Below, one piece after another: positions 9,612 to 18,326 of a DNA stretch of 32,978 nucleotides (positions are counted from its first letter, which is position 1; every line of letters starts with the position of its first letter). The position numbers and the translations under genes were made by a program. Origin of the DNA: Actinocrinis sp046724665 (GTDB taxonomy: Bacteria; Actinomycetota; Actinomycetes; Streptomycetales; Catenulisporaceae); assembly GCA_046724665.1 (NCBI GenBank), contig JBKOWZ010000065.1:1-32978 (forward strand), written 5' to 3'. The notes beneath the pieces were generated by a model. That model made no database searches. It saw only the letters and a list, made by a program, of their open reading frames with translations, and was not told where the DNA came from.

Positions 9612-9866
9612 ATGAGCCCGACGACCCGGCCACCCGCTGAGCCGCCCGCCGGGGACGACGAACGCGCGCAGGCCAGGACGACCGACTCCACGATGTGGAC
9701 GATCGTCGGACACATGGTCGCGTCGATGGCGGTCTACGGCGGACTCGGCTACCTGCTGGGCCGGTGGACCGGACACCCGATCCTGCTGTTGTTCGGGGTG
9801 CTGTTCGGGGTCGCGCTCTCGCTCTGGTACACGATCCGCGTGGTGAGCAAGACCCCGCCGCGGTGA
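9612..9866 (+). CDS. atpZ: AtpZ/AtpI-type small membrane protein
   Basis: An 84-residue protein with a charged, Pro-rich N-terminus (~27 residues) followed by two transmembrane helices, MVASMAVYGGLGYLLGRW and PILLLFGVLFGVALSLWYTI. The glycine-rich GGLGYLLGRWTG followed by FGVLFGVALS is the signature of the AtpZ/ATPase_gene1 family found next to F-type ATPase genes. Members are linked to ATP synthase assembly and Mg2+/Ca2+ transport. The start at 9612 is supported only by a weak GGGGCGGG upstream. Together with the preceding gene, the operon carries two different small accessory membrane proteins before atpB. Confidence 0.78.
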   Translation: MSPTTRPPAEPPAGDDERAQARTTDSTMWTIVGHMVASMAVYGGLGYLLGRWTGHPILLLFGVLFGVALSLWYTIRVVSKTPPR

Positions 9867-9976
9867 CCGGCGCGGGTGGTCGCGCACGGCCGGATTCCAG
9901 CAGACCTCAGACCCCAGATCCCAGCTCAGATCCGTGAGACGACGATCCCGATGCGTCAAGCCGAAGGAGTGAAGCG

Positions 9977-10789
9977 GTGAGTACCACGGCAACCGCGAGC
10001 ACGCTGCTCGCCGACGGCTGCCACCTGGGCTCCGGGTGCGGTTTCCCCGCGCCGTCGCTGGAGAACTTCAACTTCACCCCGATCTTCTCGATCGGGGCGT
10101 TCCACTTCACCAAGCCGATGCTGCTCGCGCTGATCAGCTCGGCGATCGTGTGCGGGTTCTTCTACTACGCCTTCCGCCGGCCGAAGCTGGTGCCGCGCGG
10201 GGCGCAGAACGTCGGCGAGCTCGGATACCTGTTCGTGCGCGACCAGATCGCCCGCCCGATGATCGGCAAGTCCGGGGACGACTACGTGCCGTTCCTGTTC
10301 TCGCTGTTCTTCTTCATCTGGGTGATGAACCTGATGTCCATCATCCCGATCGCCTCGTTCCCGGTGATGTCGAAGATCGGCTTCCCGGCCTCGATCGTGC
10401 TGATGGTGTACCTGACCTACTGGTTCCAGGCGATCAAGCACCAGGGCTTCGCCGGCTTCCTGAAGAACGTGATCCCGACCGGCGTCCCGCTGCCGGTCAT
10501 GCTGATCCTGATCCCGGTCGAGTGGGCCAGGGTCCTGATCATCCAGCCGTTCACCCTGGCCGTGCGGCTGTTCGCGAACATGTTCGCCGGACACATGCTG
10601 CTGGCCACGTTCATGGCGGCGACCTGGTACCTGACCAGCGCTTCGATGGGCGCGCTGTTCGCGGCGGGCTCCGCGGTGATGACCGTGGTGCTCACCGCCT
10701 TCGAGATGCTGATCCAGGCGCTCCAGGCCTACATCTTCACCATCCTGACCGCGCAGTACATCGGCGAGTCCTACAGCGCCGGCCACTGA
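9977..10789 (+). CDS. atpB: F1Fo ATP synthase subunit a
   Basis: Subunit a is the stator channel of Fo that passes protons to and from the c-ring. The 270-residue protein has five to six hydrophobic helices. The essential arginine lies in PFTLAVRLFANMFAGHMLLATF, and the end ALQAYIFTILTAQYIGES is typical. The GTG at 9977 follows a good AAGGAG ribosome site. It is the first structural gene of the atpBEFHAGDC operon, 110 bases after atpZ. Confidence 0.97.
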   Translation: MSTTATASTLLADGCHLGSGCGFPAPSLENFNFTPIFSIGAFHFTKPMLLALISSAIVCGFFYYAFRRPKLVPRGAQNVGELGYLFVRDQIARPMIGKSGDDYVPFLFSLFFFIWVMNLMSIIPIASFPVMSKIGFPASIVLMVYLTYWFQAIKHQGFAGFLKNVIPTGVPLPVMLILIPVEWARVLIIQPFTLAVRLFANMFAGHMLLATFMAATWYLTSASMGALFAAGSAVMTVVLTAFEMLIQALQAYIFTILTAQYIGESYSAGH

Positions 10790-10860
10790 GCTGCACCGCA
10801 AGCCCCCAGAAGCCAACCGGTCGGAGAGCCCGCCGGTTCGACCCGAAGGAAACGCAACCC

Positions 10861-11106
10861 ATGTCCGCTGTTGATGTCCTCGCCGCCAGCACCGGTGTCA
10901 CCGGCTCCCTGGGGGCCGTCGCCTACGGCCTGGCCGCCATCGGCCCGGGTGTCGGCATCGGCCTGATCTTCGGCCACGGAGTCGAGGCGATGGCCCGCCA
11001 GCCCGAGGCGGCCGGCATGATCCGCACCAACATGTTCATCGGCTTCGCGCTGACCGAGGCGCTCGCGCTCCTCGGCATCGTCATGCCGTTCGTCTTCGGC
11101 AAGTAA
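10861..11106 (+). CDS. atpE: F1Fo ATP synthase subunit c
   Basis: This is the proteolipid that forms the rotating c-ring. It has 81 residues in two helices. The first carries the glycine-rich packing motif AIGPGVGIGLIFGHG, followed by the polar loop ARQPEA. The second carries the proton-binding carboxylate at E66 in GFALTEALALLG. No sodium-type ligand set (Gln/Ser pattern) is evident, so proton coupling is expected. The ATG at 10861 has GAAGGAAA upstream. It lies between atpB and atpF. Confidence 0.97.
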   Translation: MSAVDVLAASTGVTGSLGAVAYGLAAIGPGVGIGLIFGHGVEAMARQPEAAGMIRTNMFIGFALTEALALLGIVMPFVFGK

Positions 11107-11138
11107 CCTCCACGCGGTACCCCGGAAGGAGGCGCACC

Positions 11139-11702
11139 GTGGCACACCCCATGACCATCCTGGCCGAAGAGAACCCGGTCCTGCCCGACAACACCGAGCT
11201 GATCCTCGGCGCGATCTCGTTCGCGATCGTCTTCTTCTTCCTGTACACCCGGGTGCTGCCCGGCATCAAGAAGCTGCTTGACGAGCGCACCGAGGCGATC
11301 GAGGGCGGCTTGCAGAAGGCGGAGGCCGCGCAGGCCGAGGCCGAGCGGATCAAGGCCGACTTCACCGCGAGGCTGGCCGAGTCCCGGCACGAGGCGGCCG
11401 AGGTGCGGGCCAAGGCCCAGGCCGAGGGCGCCGCGCTGGTGGACAAGGCCCGCGAGGAGGCGGTCAGGCAGCGCGAGTCCATCGTGGCCGCCGGGCACGC
11501 GCAGCTGGCCGCGGACCGCAACTCCGCGGTCTCGGTGCTCAAGGCCGACCTCGGCAAGCTGGCCGTCGAGCTGGCCGACAAGATCATCGGCGAGCGGGCC
11601 ACCGACGCCGCGCTTCAGGAGCGGATCATCGACCGGTTCCTCGACGAGCTCGACGGCCGCCTCGGCGCCGAGGCGGGGACCGCGGCGGAGCAGGTGGGCT
11701 GA
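11139..11702 (+). CDS. atpF: F1Fo ATP synthase subunit b
   Basis: Subunit b is the peripheral stalk that holds F1 to Fo. The 187-residue protein has one N-terminal helix (LILGAISFAIVFFFLYTRVLPGI) and a long charged coiled coil rich in Ala/Glu/Arg. The GTG at 11139 has a near-perfect AAGGAGG ribosome site at 11126-11132. The stop overlaps the start of atpH (TGATG at 11700-11704), so translation is coupled. Here b and delta are separate proteins, unlike the fused b-delta of mycobacteria. Confidence 0.95.
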   Translation: MAHPMTILAEENPVLPDNTELILGAISFAIVFFFLYTRVLPGIKKLLDERTEAIEGGLQKAEAAQAEAERIKADFTARLAESRHEAAEVRAKAQAEGAALVDKAREEAVRQRESIVAAGHAQLAADRNSAVSVLKADLGKLAVELADKIIGERATDAALQERIIDRFLDELDGRLGAEAGTAAEQVG

Positions 11703-12514
11703 TGCACGGCGCGAGTCGCGATTCGCTCAGGCAGGCCGAGGAGGCACTGGCCGCGCTGACCGCCATCGCCTCGACGGATGTCACGGCGCTGTCCGACGAC
11801 CTCGCCGCGGTCGGCGCGCTGCTGGACGGCGACGTGTCGCTGCGCCGGCTGCTGACCGACCCGTCGCGGGAGTCGCAGCAGCGCGCGCAGCTGGTCACCG
11901 CGCTGCTGGCCGGCAAGGTCGGCGAGCCGGCGGTCGAGCTGGTCGCGGGCACCGTGCGCGGCCGCTGGTCGCGGCCGCGGGACCTGGCCGACGCGGTGAA
12001 CGTGCTGGCCACGCAGGCGGAGCTGGCGCTGGCCGAGCGGGACGGCTCGCTCGACGCGGTCGAGGACGACCTGTTCCGCTTCGGCCGGATCCTGGCGGCC
12101 GAGCCCGAGCTGGCCGCGGGCCTGTCCGAGCGCATCCCGGCCGCGCAGCGCACCGCGCTGGTGGACTCGCTGCTCGCCGGCCGGGCGAATCCGTCCGCGC
12201 TGCGGCTGATCCGCCGGCTGGTGGCCGCCCCGCGCGGGCGGTCCGTGGTGGCCGGGGTCGAGGAGCTCAGCCGCGTCGCGGCGCAGCGCCGGGAGCGGAT
12301 CACCGCGCTGGTGACCGCCGCCGTCCCGCTGACCGAGGCGCAGCGCGAGCGGCTGACCGGCATCCTGGCGCGGGCCTACGGCCGGGACATCCGGCTGAAC
12401 GTGGAGCTCGACCAGGAGCTGATCGGCGGCATGACCATCCGGATCGGCGACGACATCATCGACGGCTCGATCGCGGGACGCCTGGCCGAGGCCTCGCGCC
12501 ACGTCTCACACTGA
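11702..12514 (+). CDS. atpH: F1Fo ATP synthase subunit delta
   Basis: Delta (OSCP-like) caps the F1 head and joins it to subunit b. At 270 residues it is longer than the ~180 of most bacteria but matches other actinomycetes, whose delta has an N-terminal extension. The conserved C-terminal part ITALVTAAVPLTEAQRERLTGILARAYGRDIRLNVELDQELIGGMTIRIGDDIIDGSIAGRL is clearly of the delta family (quoted here only as residues ~200-265, by its key end GGMTIRIGD). The ATG overlaps the atpF stop by one base. Confidence 0.94.
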   Translation: MHGASRDSLRQAEEALAALTAIASTDVTALSDDLAAVGALLDGDVSLRRLLTDPSRESQQRAQLVTALLAGKVGEPAVELVAGTVRGRWSRPRDLADAVNVLATQAELALAERDGSLDAVEDDLFRFGRILAAEPELAAGLSERIPAAQRTALVDSLLAGRANPSALRLIRRLVAAPRGRSVVAGVEELSRVAAQRRERITALVTAAVPLTEAQRERLTGILARAYGRDIRLNVELDQELIGGMTIRIGDDIIDGSIAGRLAEASRHVSH

Positions 12515-12598
12515 CAGGACGTCACCCTCCGCGTGGAGGGCGGGCTGCACCGAACGCGCGGGCGAAGGCCCGGAGAAGACTAGGGAGTAGGAAGACTC

Positions 12599-14239
12599 AT
12601 GACGGAGCTCACGATCCGTCCCGAGGAGATCCGGGACGCGCTGGAGCGCTTCGTCTCGTCGTACGAGCCTTCGGCCGCGAACGTCGACGAGATCGGCAAG
12701 GTCACCGAGGTCGGTGACGGTATCGCCAAGGTCGAGGGCCTGCCCTCGGCCATGACCAACGAGCTGCTCAAGTTCGAGGACGGCACGCTCGGCATCGCGC
12801 TGAACCTGGACGTGCGCGAGATCGGCGTGGTCGTCATGGGCGACTACACCGGCATCGAGGAGGGTCAGACGGTCCGCCGCACCGGGGACATCCTGTCCGC
12901 GCCGGTCGGCGACAACTTCCTCGGCCGGGTGGTGGACCCGCTCGGCAACCCGATCGACGGCCTCGGCCCGATCGAGGCGGAGGCCCGCCGCGTGCTGGAG
13001 CTCCAGGCCCCCTCGGTCATGCAGCGCCAGTCGGTCAGCGAGCCGCTCCAGACCGGTATCAAGGCCATCGACTCGATGACCCCGATCGGCCGCGGCCAGC
13101 GCCAGCTGATCATCGGCGACCGGCAGACCGGCAAGACCGCGGTCTGCATCGACACCATCCTGAACCAGAAGGCGAACTGGGCCACCGGCGACCCCAAGCT
13201 CCAGGTGCGCTGCATCTACGTCGCGGTCGGCCAGAAGGGCTCGACGATCGCGGCGGTGCGCCAGGCGCTCGAGGACAACGGCGCGCTGGAGTACACCACC
13301 ATCGTCGCCGCCCCGGCCTCCGACCCGGCGGGCTTCAAGTACCTGGCCCCGTACACCGGCTCGGCCATCGGCCAGCACTGGATGTACGCCGGCAAGCACG
13401 TCCTGATCATCTTCGACGACCTGTCGAAGCAGGCCGAGGCGTACCGCGCGATGTCGCTGCTGCTGCGCCGCCCGCCGGGCCGCGAGGCGTACCCGGGCGA
13501 CGTGTTCTACTTGCACTCCCGGCTGCTCGAGCGCTGCGCGAAGCTGTCCGACGACATGGGCGCCGGCTCGATGACCGGTCTGCCGATCGTGGAGACCAAG
13601 GCGAACGACATCTCCGCGTTCATCCCGACCAACGTCATCTCCATCACCGACGGCCAGTGCTTCCTGGAGACCGACCTGTTCAACTCGGGCGTGCGTCCCG
13701 CGGTGAACGTCGGTACCTCGGTCTCCCGGGTCGGCGGCGCGGCGCAGGTCAAGGCGATGCGCCAGGTCTCCGGCTCACTGCGCGTCGACCTCGCCCAGTT
13801 CCGCGACCTGGAGGCGTTCGCCGCCTTCGCGTCCGACCTCGACGACGCGTCCAAGGCGCAGCTGGCCCGCGGCCAGCGCATCGTCGAGCTGCTCAAGCAG
13901 CCGCAGTACAGCCCGTTCCCGGTCGAAGAGCAGGTCGTCTCGATCTGGTCCGGCACCTCGGGCGAGCTGGACGAGGTCCCGGTCGAGGACGTCCGCCGCT
14001 TCGAGGCCGAATTCCTCGACTACCTCAAGTCCGCGCACTCCGCGATCCTGCCGAGCATCGCCGCGAAGAACGCGAAGCTCTCCGACGACGACCTGGGGCT
14101 GCTGCGGTCCGCGATCGACTCCTTCAAGAACACCTTCGAGAAGAGCGACGGGCAGTTGCTGCGCGGCGACGTGCCGGTCTCCGCCCTGGACCCCGCCGAG
14201 GTGGGCCAGGAGAAGATCGTCCGGCACACGAGGGGCTGA
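12599..14239 (+). CDS. atpA: F1Fo ATP synthase subunit alpha
   Basis: Alpha is the regulatory, non-catalytic nucleotide-binding subunit of the F1 hexamer. It has 546 residues. The Walker A motif GDRQTGKT is at 173-180, followed by VAVGQKGSTIAAV and LLLRRPPGREAYPGDVFYLHSRLLERCA. The C-terminal tail (~30 residues beyond the Escherichia coli end) is typical of actinobacteria, where a C-terminal alpha extension has been shown in mycobacteria to suppress ATP hydrolysis. The ATG at 12599 follows AGGGAGTAGGA. Confidence 0.98.
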   Translation: MTELTIRPEEIRDALERFVSSYEPSAANVDEIGKVTEVGDGIAKVEGLPSAMTNELLKFEDGTLGIALNLDVREIGVVVMGDYTGIEEGQTVRRTGDILSAPVGDNFLGRVVDPLGNPIDGLGPIEAEARRVLELQAPSVMQRQSVSEPLQTGIKAIDSMTPIGRGQRQLIIGDRQTGKTAVCIDTILNQKANWATGDPKLQVRCIYVAVGQKGSTIAAVRQALEDNGALEYTTIVAAPASDPAGFKYLAPYTGSAIGQHWMYAGKHVLIIFDDLSKQAEAYRAMSLLLRRPPGREAYPGDVFYLHSRLLERCAKLSDDMGAGSMTGLPIVETKANDISAFIPTNVISITDGQCFLETDLFNSGVRPAVNVGTSVSRVGGAAQVKAMRQVSGSLRVDLAQFRDLEAFAAFASDLDDASKAQLARGQRIVELLKQPQYSPFPVEEQVVSIWSGTSGELDEVPVEDVRRFEAEFLDYLKSAHSAILPSIAAKNAKLSDDDLGLLRSAIDSFKNTFEKSDGQLLRGDVPVSALDPAEVGQEKIVRHTRG

Positions 14240-14297
14240 CCCGCCATGACCACCAGCTACCACGACATCCACTGGTCAGGAAGGGAGGACTGAGGCT

Positions 14298-15206
14298 GTG
14301 GCCGGCCAACTCCGGGTCTACCGGCGGCGCATCGCGTCCGTCTCCGCGACCAAGAAGATCACCAGGGCGCAGGAGCTGATCGCCACCGCGCGCATCGTCA
14401 AGGCGCAGCAGCGGGTCGCGCAGTCCACCCCGTACGCGCGGGAGATCACCCGCGCGGTCTCCGCGGTGGCCTCGCACTCCAACGCCAAGCACCCGCTGAT
14501 CGGCGAGCGCCCGCAGCTGCGGCGCGCGGCCGTCGTCCTGGTCACCGCGGACCGCGGCTTCGCCGGGGCGTACAACACCGCGGCGATCAAGCAGGCCGAG
14601 CAGCTCATCCAGCTGCTGCGCGAACAGGGCAAGGAGATCGACCGGTACGTGATCGGCCGCAAGGGCGTCACGTACTACTCGTTCCGCGGCGTCACGCTGG
14701 CCGGGACGTGGACCGGGTTCTCCGACAACCCGCAGTACGGCGACGCGGCCGAGATCGGCGACGCGCTGATCGAGTCCTTCCTCAAGGGCGGCGAGGACGG
14801 CGGGGTGGACGAGCTGCACGTGGTGTCCACCGAGTTCGTCACGATGCTGAGCCAGAACCCGACGGCGGACCGCTTCCTGCCGCTCGAGATCGAGGAGAGC
14901 ACCGCGGCCCCGGCCGGCGGGTTCTTCCCGCTCTACGAGTTCGAACCCTCACCGGCAGAGGTGCTCGACGAGCTGCTGCCGGACTACATCAAGGCAAGGC
15001 TGTACAACGCGCTGTTGCAGTCGGCGGCCTCGGAGCACGCCGCCCGCCGCCGGGCGATGAAGTCGGCGACGGACAACGCCACCGATCTGGTCCGCCAGCT
15101 CACCCGGTTGGCGAACGCGGCCCGCCAGGCCGACATCACCCAGGAGATCAGCGAGATCGTGGGCGGCGCGAACGCGCTGGCCGACGCGTCCGCGGGAAGC
15201 GAATAG
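14298..15206 (+). CDS. atpG: F1Fo ATP synthase subunit gamma
   Basis: Gamma is the rotating central shaft of F1. The 302-residue protein starts AGQLRVYRRRIASVSATKKITRAQELIA and ends with a long coiled-coil helix (ARRRAMKSATDNATDLV ... LTRLANAARQADITQEI). Its internal segment VLVTADRGFAGAYN is the family signature. The GTG at 14298 follows GGAAGGGAGGA. Only 5 bases separate its stop from atpD. The length fits actinobacterial gamma chains. Confidence 0.97.
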   Translation: MAGQLRVYRRRIASVSATKKITRAQELIATARIVKAQQRVAQSTPYAREITRAVSAVASHSNAKHPLIGERPQLRRAAVVLVTADRGFAGAYNTAAIKQAEQLIQLLREQGKEIDRYVIGRKGVTYYSFRGVTLAGTWTGFSDNPQYGDAAEIGDALIESFLKGGEDGGVDELHVVSTEFVTMLSQNPTADRFLPLEIEESTAAPAGGFFPLYEFEPSPAEVLDELLPDYIKARLYNALLQSAASEHAARRRAMKSATDNATDLVRQLTRLANAARQADITQEISEIVGGANALADASAGSE

Positions 15207-15211
15207 GAACC

Positions 15212-16648
15212 ATGACGACCACTGACCAGACGACCACGACCGGCGTCGGCCGCGTCTCGCGGATCATCGGTCCCGTCGTCGACGTGGAATTCCCCGTCGA
15301 CGCGATGCCGGAGCTGAACAACGCGCTGACGATCGACTACGACTTCCAGGGCGAGACCCGCACGCTGACCCTCGAGGTCGCCCAGCACATCGGCGACAAC
15401 ATGGTCCGCGCCATCGCGATGAAGCCCACCGACGGCCTCGTGCGCGGCTCGGAGGTGAAGGACAGCGGCGGCCCGATCTCGGTGCCGGTCGGCAACGTCA
15501 CCCTCGGCCATGTGTTCAACGTGACCGGCGACGTGCTCAACCTCAAGGAGGGCGAGGACTTCGAGGTCGGCGAGCGCTGGGGCATCCACCGCAAGGCGCC
15601 GAGCTTCGACCAGCTGGACTCGAAGACCGAGATGTTCACCACCGGCATCAAGGTCATCGACCTGCTCACCCCGTACGTCAACGGCGGCAAGATCGGCCTG
15701 TTCGGCGGTGCCGGCGTGGGCAAGACGGTGCTGATCCAGGAGCTGATCTACCGCGTCGCGGAGAACTTCGGCGGCGTGTCCGTGTTCGCCGGCGTCGGCG
15801 AGCGCACCCGCGAGGGCAACGACCTGATCGCGGAGATGACCGAGACCGGCGTCATCGAGAAGACCGCGCTGGTCTACGGCCAGATGGACGAGCCGCCGGG
15901 CACCCGTCTGCGCGTCGCGCTCTCGGCGCTGACCATGGCCGAGTACTTCCGCGACGTGCAGAAGCAGGACGTGCTGCTGTTCATCGACAACATCTTCCGC
16001 TTCACCCAGGCCGGCTCCGAGGTCTCGACCCTGCTCGGCCGCATGCCGTCCGCGGTGGGCTACCAGCCGACCCTGGCCGACGAGATGGGCGAGCTCCAGG
16101 AGCGCATCACCTCGACCCGCGGCCACTCCATCACCTCGGTCCAGGCGATCTACGTCCCCGCGGACGACATCACCGACCCGGCGCCGCACACCACCTTCGC
16201 CCACCTGGACGCGACCACGGTGCTCTCCCGGCCGATCACCCAGAAGGGCATCTACCCGGCGGTGGACCCGCTGGACTCCACCTCCCGGATCCTGGACCCG
16301 CGGTACATCACCAAGGAGCACTACGAGTGCGCCAGCCGGGTCAAGGCGATCCTGCAAAAGTACAAGGACCTCCAGGACATCATCGCGATCCTCGGCGTGG
16401 ACGAACTGTCGGAAGAGGACAAGATCACCGTGCAGCGCGCCCGGCGGATCGAGCGCTTCCTGTCCCAGAACACGTTCGTGGCCAAGACCTTCACCGGCCT
16501 CGACGGCTCGTTCGTGCCGCTGGAGGAGACCATCGCCGCGTTCACGGCGATCGCCGACGGCAAGTACGACCACGTGCCGGAGCAGGCGTTCTTCATGTGC
16601 GGCGGGCTCGAGGACCTCGAGCGCAAGGCCAAGGAACTGACCAAGTAG
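15212..16648 (+). CDS. atpD: F1Fo ATP synthase subunit beta
   Basis: Beta carries the catalytic sites for ATP synthesis. It has 478 residues. The Walker A motif GGAGVGKT is at 165-172, GERTREGNDL supplies the catalytic glutamate region, LLFIDNIFRFTQAGSEVS is Walker B, and the DELSEED lever sequence appears as VDELSEEDKITVQRARR. The ATG at 15212 lies just after atpG, behind GAATAGGAA. It is followed by an unusually long 159-base gap before atpC. Confidence 0.98.
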   Translation: MTTTDQTTTTGVGRVSRIIGPVVDVEFPVDAMPELNNALTIDYDFQGETRTLTLEVAQHIGDNMVRAIAMKPTDGLVRGSEVKDSGGPISVPVGNVTLGHVFNVTGDVLNLKEGEDFEVGERWGIHRKAPSFDQLDSKTEMFTTGIKVIDLLTPYVNGGKIGLFGGAGVGKTVLIQELIYRVAENFGGVSVFAGVGERTREGNDLIAEMTETGVIEKTALVYGQMDEPPGTRLRVALSALTMAEYFRDVQKQDVLLFIDNIFRFTQAGSEVSTLLGRMPSAVGYQPTLADEMGELQERITSTRGHSITSVQAIYVPADDITDPAPHTTFAHLDATTVLSRPITQKGIYPAVDPLDSTSRILDPRYITKEHYECASRVKAILQKYKDLQDIIAILGVDELSEEDKITVQRARRIERFLSQNTFVAKTFTGLDGSFVPLEETIAAFTAIADGKYDHVPEQAFFMCGGLEDLERKAKELTK

Positions 16649-16807
16649 CCAACCGCGGACCCGCCGCACGCACCGGGCCGGTCGGCCCGAGCCGAGCCCA
16701 AGGGCAGGCACCAACCGGCCAACCGGCCCGGCGGCGAACCCCGACCGCCCGCCGCACCCCGGCGGGTCCGCTAGGCTTTCCCGCACGAGGAGTGGAGGAC
16801 CCGCACC
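16649..16807 (+). promoter_or_regulatory. Long atpD-atpC spacer with a possible -10 element
   Basis: Other joints of this operon are 1-110 bases apart, but this one is 159. It is GC-rich with several short CCGG inverted segments and holds TAGGCT at 16772-16777, the same hexamer seen before two other genes here (19672-19677 on +, 23318-23323 on -). No good -35 lies 17-18 bases upstream. It may be an extra atpC promoter or a processing site. Confidence 0.3.
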
Positions 16808-17209
16808 GTGGCTGAACTCGATGTGGCGCTGGTCGCGGCCGACCGCCAGGTCTGGTCCGGCAAGGCGTCCATGGTGATCGCCAAGACCGTCGTCGGCGAC
16901 GTCGGCATCCTGCCCGGACACCAGCCGATCCTGTCCGTGATGCAGCCGTCGGTGGCCACGATCAAGACGCTGGTGGACGGCGCGCCGGGCGAGACCCTGA
17001 AGGTGGCGCTGCACGGCGGCTTCATCGCGGTGGACGGCAACCGGGTCTCGCTGCTGAGCGAGGCGGCCGAACTGTCCACCGAGATCGACGTGGCAAGGGC
17101 CGAGGAGGCGCTGACCCGAGCGAGGGCCGGCGAGTTCGACCGTGACTCGGAGGCCGCAGCGCTACGTGCCGAGGTACGCCTGCGCGCCGCAGGCCGCACC
17201 GTGCAGTAG
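16808..17209 (+). CDS. atpC: F1Fo ATP synthase subunit epsilon
   Basis: Epsilon joins gamma to the c-ring and can restrain ATP hydrolysis. It has 133 residues: an N-terminal beta-sandwich (AELDVALVAADRQVWSGKASMVIAKTVVGDVGILPGHQPILSVM region, with the hallmark GDVGILPGHQP) and a C-terminal helical hairpin of Ala/Glu/Arg residues ending at TAG 17207-17209. The GTG at 16808 follows GAGGAGTGGAGGA. It is the last gene of the operon. Confidence 0.96.
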   Translation: MAELDVALVAADRQVWSGKASMVIAKTVVGDVGILPGHQPILSVMQPSVATIKTLVDGAPGETLKVALHGGFIAVDGNRVSLLSEAAELSTEIDVARAEEALTRARAGEFDRDSEAAALRAEVRLRAAGRTVQ

Positions 17210-17472
17210 CGGTGCGGTAGCGGCAAGCGGCGGGGGGCATCCGTGCACGCGACAGCGAGCAGCGGCAACGGCGATAGCACCGGCAACGGCAACGCCCGAA
17301 CGATGACGGCCAGCGCCAGCACCAACACCAGTACCAAAGCCACGGTCACAGTCACGGTCACGGCGACAGCTAGACGCATCGGCCACGCAAGGCACCCCGC
17401 CCAATTGCGTCCGCACCCCTGTCCGCCTCGCTCAGCCAACCCAGCCTCCTGCTGTCCAGGCAGCCATAGGCG
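17210..17472. repeat. Low-complexity spacer with GTCACG-type short tandem repeats
   Basis: Between atpC and the DUF2550 gene lies simple-sequence DNA: GGCAACGGC units near 17261-17290, an ACCAACACCAGTACC run near 17322-17336, and CACGGTCACAGTCACGGTCA near 17341-17360. ORFs on both strands code only for Thr/Ala or Val/Ala repeats and look spurious. No terminator or RNA gene was recognised. Confidence 0.5.
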
Positions 17473-18096
17473 GTGCCGATGATGATCGTCACCGGCCTGC
17501 TGGAAAGCCTCGCCGCAGCAGCACTCCTGCTGCTGCTCGCCATAGGCGCCCTGTTCACCCGGCGGGTGGTGATCCGCCGCCGCGGCGGCACATTCGATTG
17601 CAGCCTGCGCCTGACCTCCGGGTCGGCGTGGGCTGCGGTGCATTTCGGCCCCCCCGGCGCCGACCGCGAAGCCGGCGCGGGCGCGACCGCCGACACGTTC
17701 GTACCCCCCGCAAGCCGAAACCGCCCCCACGCCTACCCCGACCAACCAGACCGCGACCGCGGCACCCGCGTCCCCTTCACCGCCTCCGCGGTTCGCGCCG
17801 GACGCAGCTGGGCCTACGGCATAGCCCAGTACGAAAACGACCGGATCGACTGGTTCCGCATCTTCTCCTACGCCTACCGCCCCGCCGTCGTCCTCACCCG
17901 CCGCGACCTCGAAGTGATCGGCCGCCGCGACGCAGAGGACCACGAGGAACTGGCGCTCTTCCCCGGCTGGACCATCGTCGAGTGCAAATTCGGCACCGGC
18001 CTGGTCGAACTGGCCATGTCCCCCGACGCCCTGACCGGCTTCCTCTCCTGGCTCGAGGGCGCGCCCCCGGGCCAAAACGTCAGCAGAGTCTCCTGA
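17473..18096 (+). CDS. DUF2550 membrane-anchored protein with an unusual insert
   Basis: This family of unknown function lies downstream of atpC in many actinobacteria (Rv1312 type). It has one N-terminal transmembrane helix (ESLAAAALLLLLAIGALF) and then a small cytoplasmic domain: RRRGGTFDCSLR at 35-46, and SWAYGIAQYENDRIDWFRIFSY from about residue 112 to the end MSPDALTGFLSWLEGAPPG. Family members are usually about 150 residues; this one has 207. The extra ~60 residues (about 48-107) are Arg/Ala/Asp/Pro-rich low complexity, inserted between the two conserved halves, with a codon mix unlike the neighbours. Starts at GTG 17473, ATG 17479 or ATG 17482 are all possible. Confidence 0.82.
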   Translation: MPMMIVTGLLESLAAAALLLLLAIGALFTRRVVIRRRGGTFDCSLRLTSGSAWAAVHFGPPGADREAGAGATADTFVPPASRNRPHAYPDQPDRDRGTRVPFTASAVRAGRSWAYGIAQYENDRIDWFRIFSYAYRPAVVLTRRDLEVIGRRDAEDHEELALFPGWTIVECKFGTGLVELAMSPDALTGFLSWLEGAPPGQNVSRVS

Positions 18097-18116
18097 CAGA
18101 CAGCTACCATCTGGCC

Positions 18117-18326
18117 ATGAACACGGCCAACGAGGATGCGAACAGGCGCTCCGAGGCGCTGGACCGTGTCGTGCGGATCAGCGAAGGCCTTAACAAGCAG
18201 CTCGCTCAGAACCCCACCTGGCTGTTCCTCGAACTGAATGACCGCCAATCCCAGATGAGGGCACGGTTCCACAATGCCTCGATTGTGGCGAGGACTGAGG
18301 AACTGATGGAAGGCTTCGGCGAATAA
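18117..18326 (+). CDS. Small protein, probable antitoxin of a VapBC-like pair
   Basis: A 69-residue, Asn/Arg/Glu-rich protein (MNTANEDANRRSEALDRVVR ... EELMEGFGE) with no motif I recognise. The call rests on position: it lies directly upstream of and abuts a PIN-domain toxin, its last bases carry the toxin's GGAAGG ribosome site, and the DNA here is less GC-rich than its neighbours. Antitoxins of this kind bind the toxin and repress the operon. It starts 20 bases after the DUF2550 stop without an obvious ribosome site. It could simply be an unrelated small protein. Confidence 0.6.
   Translation: MNTANEDANRRSEALDRVVRISEGLNKQLAQNPTWLFLELNDRQSQMRARFHNASIVARTEELMEGFGE

Noticed and set aside
14984..17014. 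Very long (676-codon) minus-strand ORF opposite atpD
   Set aside because: It is the shadow frame of strongly coding atpD; its sequence is Arg/His/Val/Asp-rich with no recognisable domain.
17243..17482. 79-codon Thr/Ala-repeat ORF after atpC
   Set aside because: It consists of translated simple repeats, has no ribosome site and overlaps the DUF2550 start.
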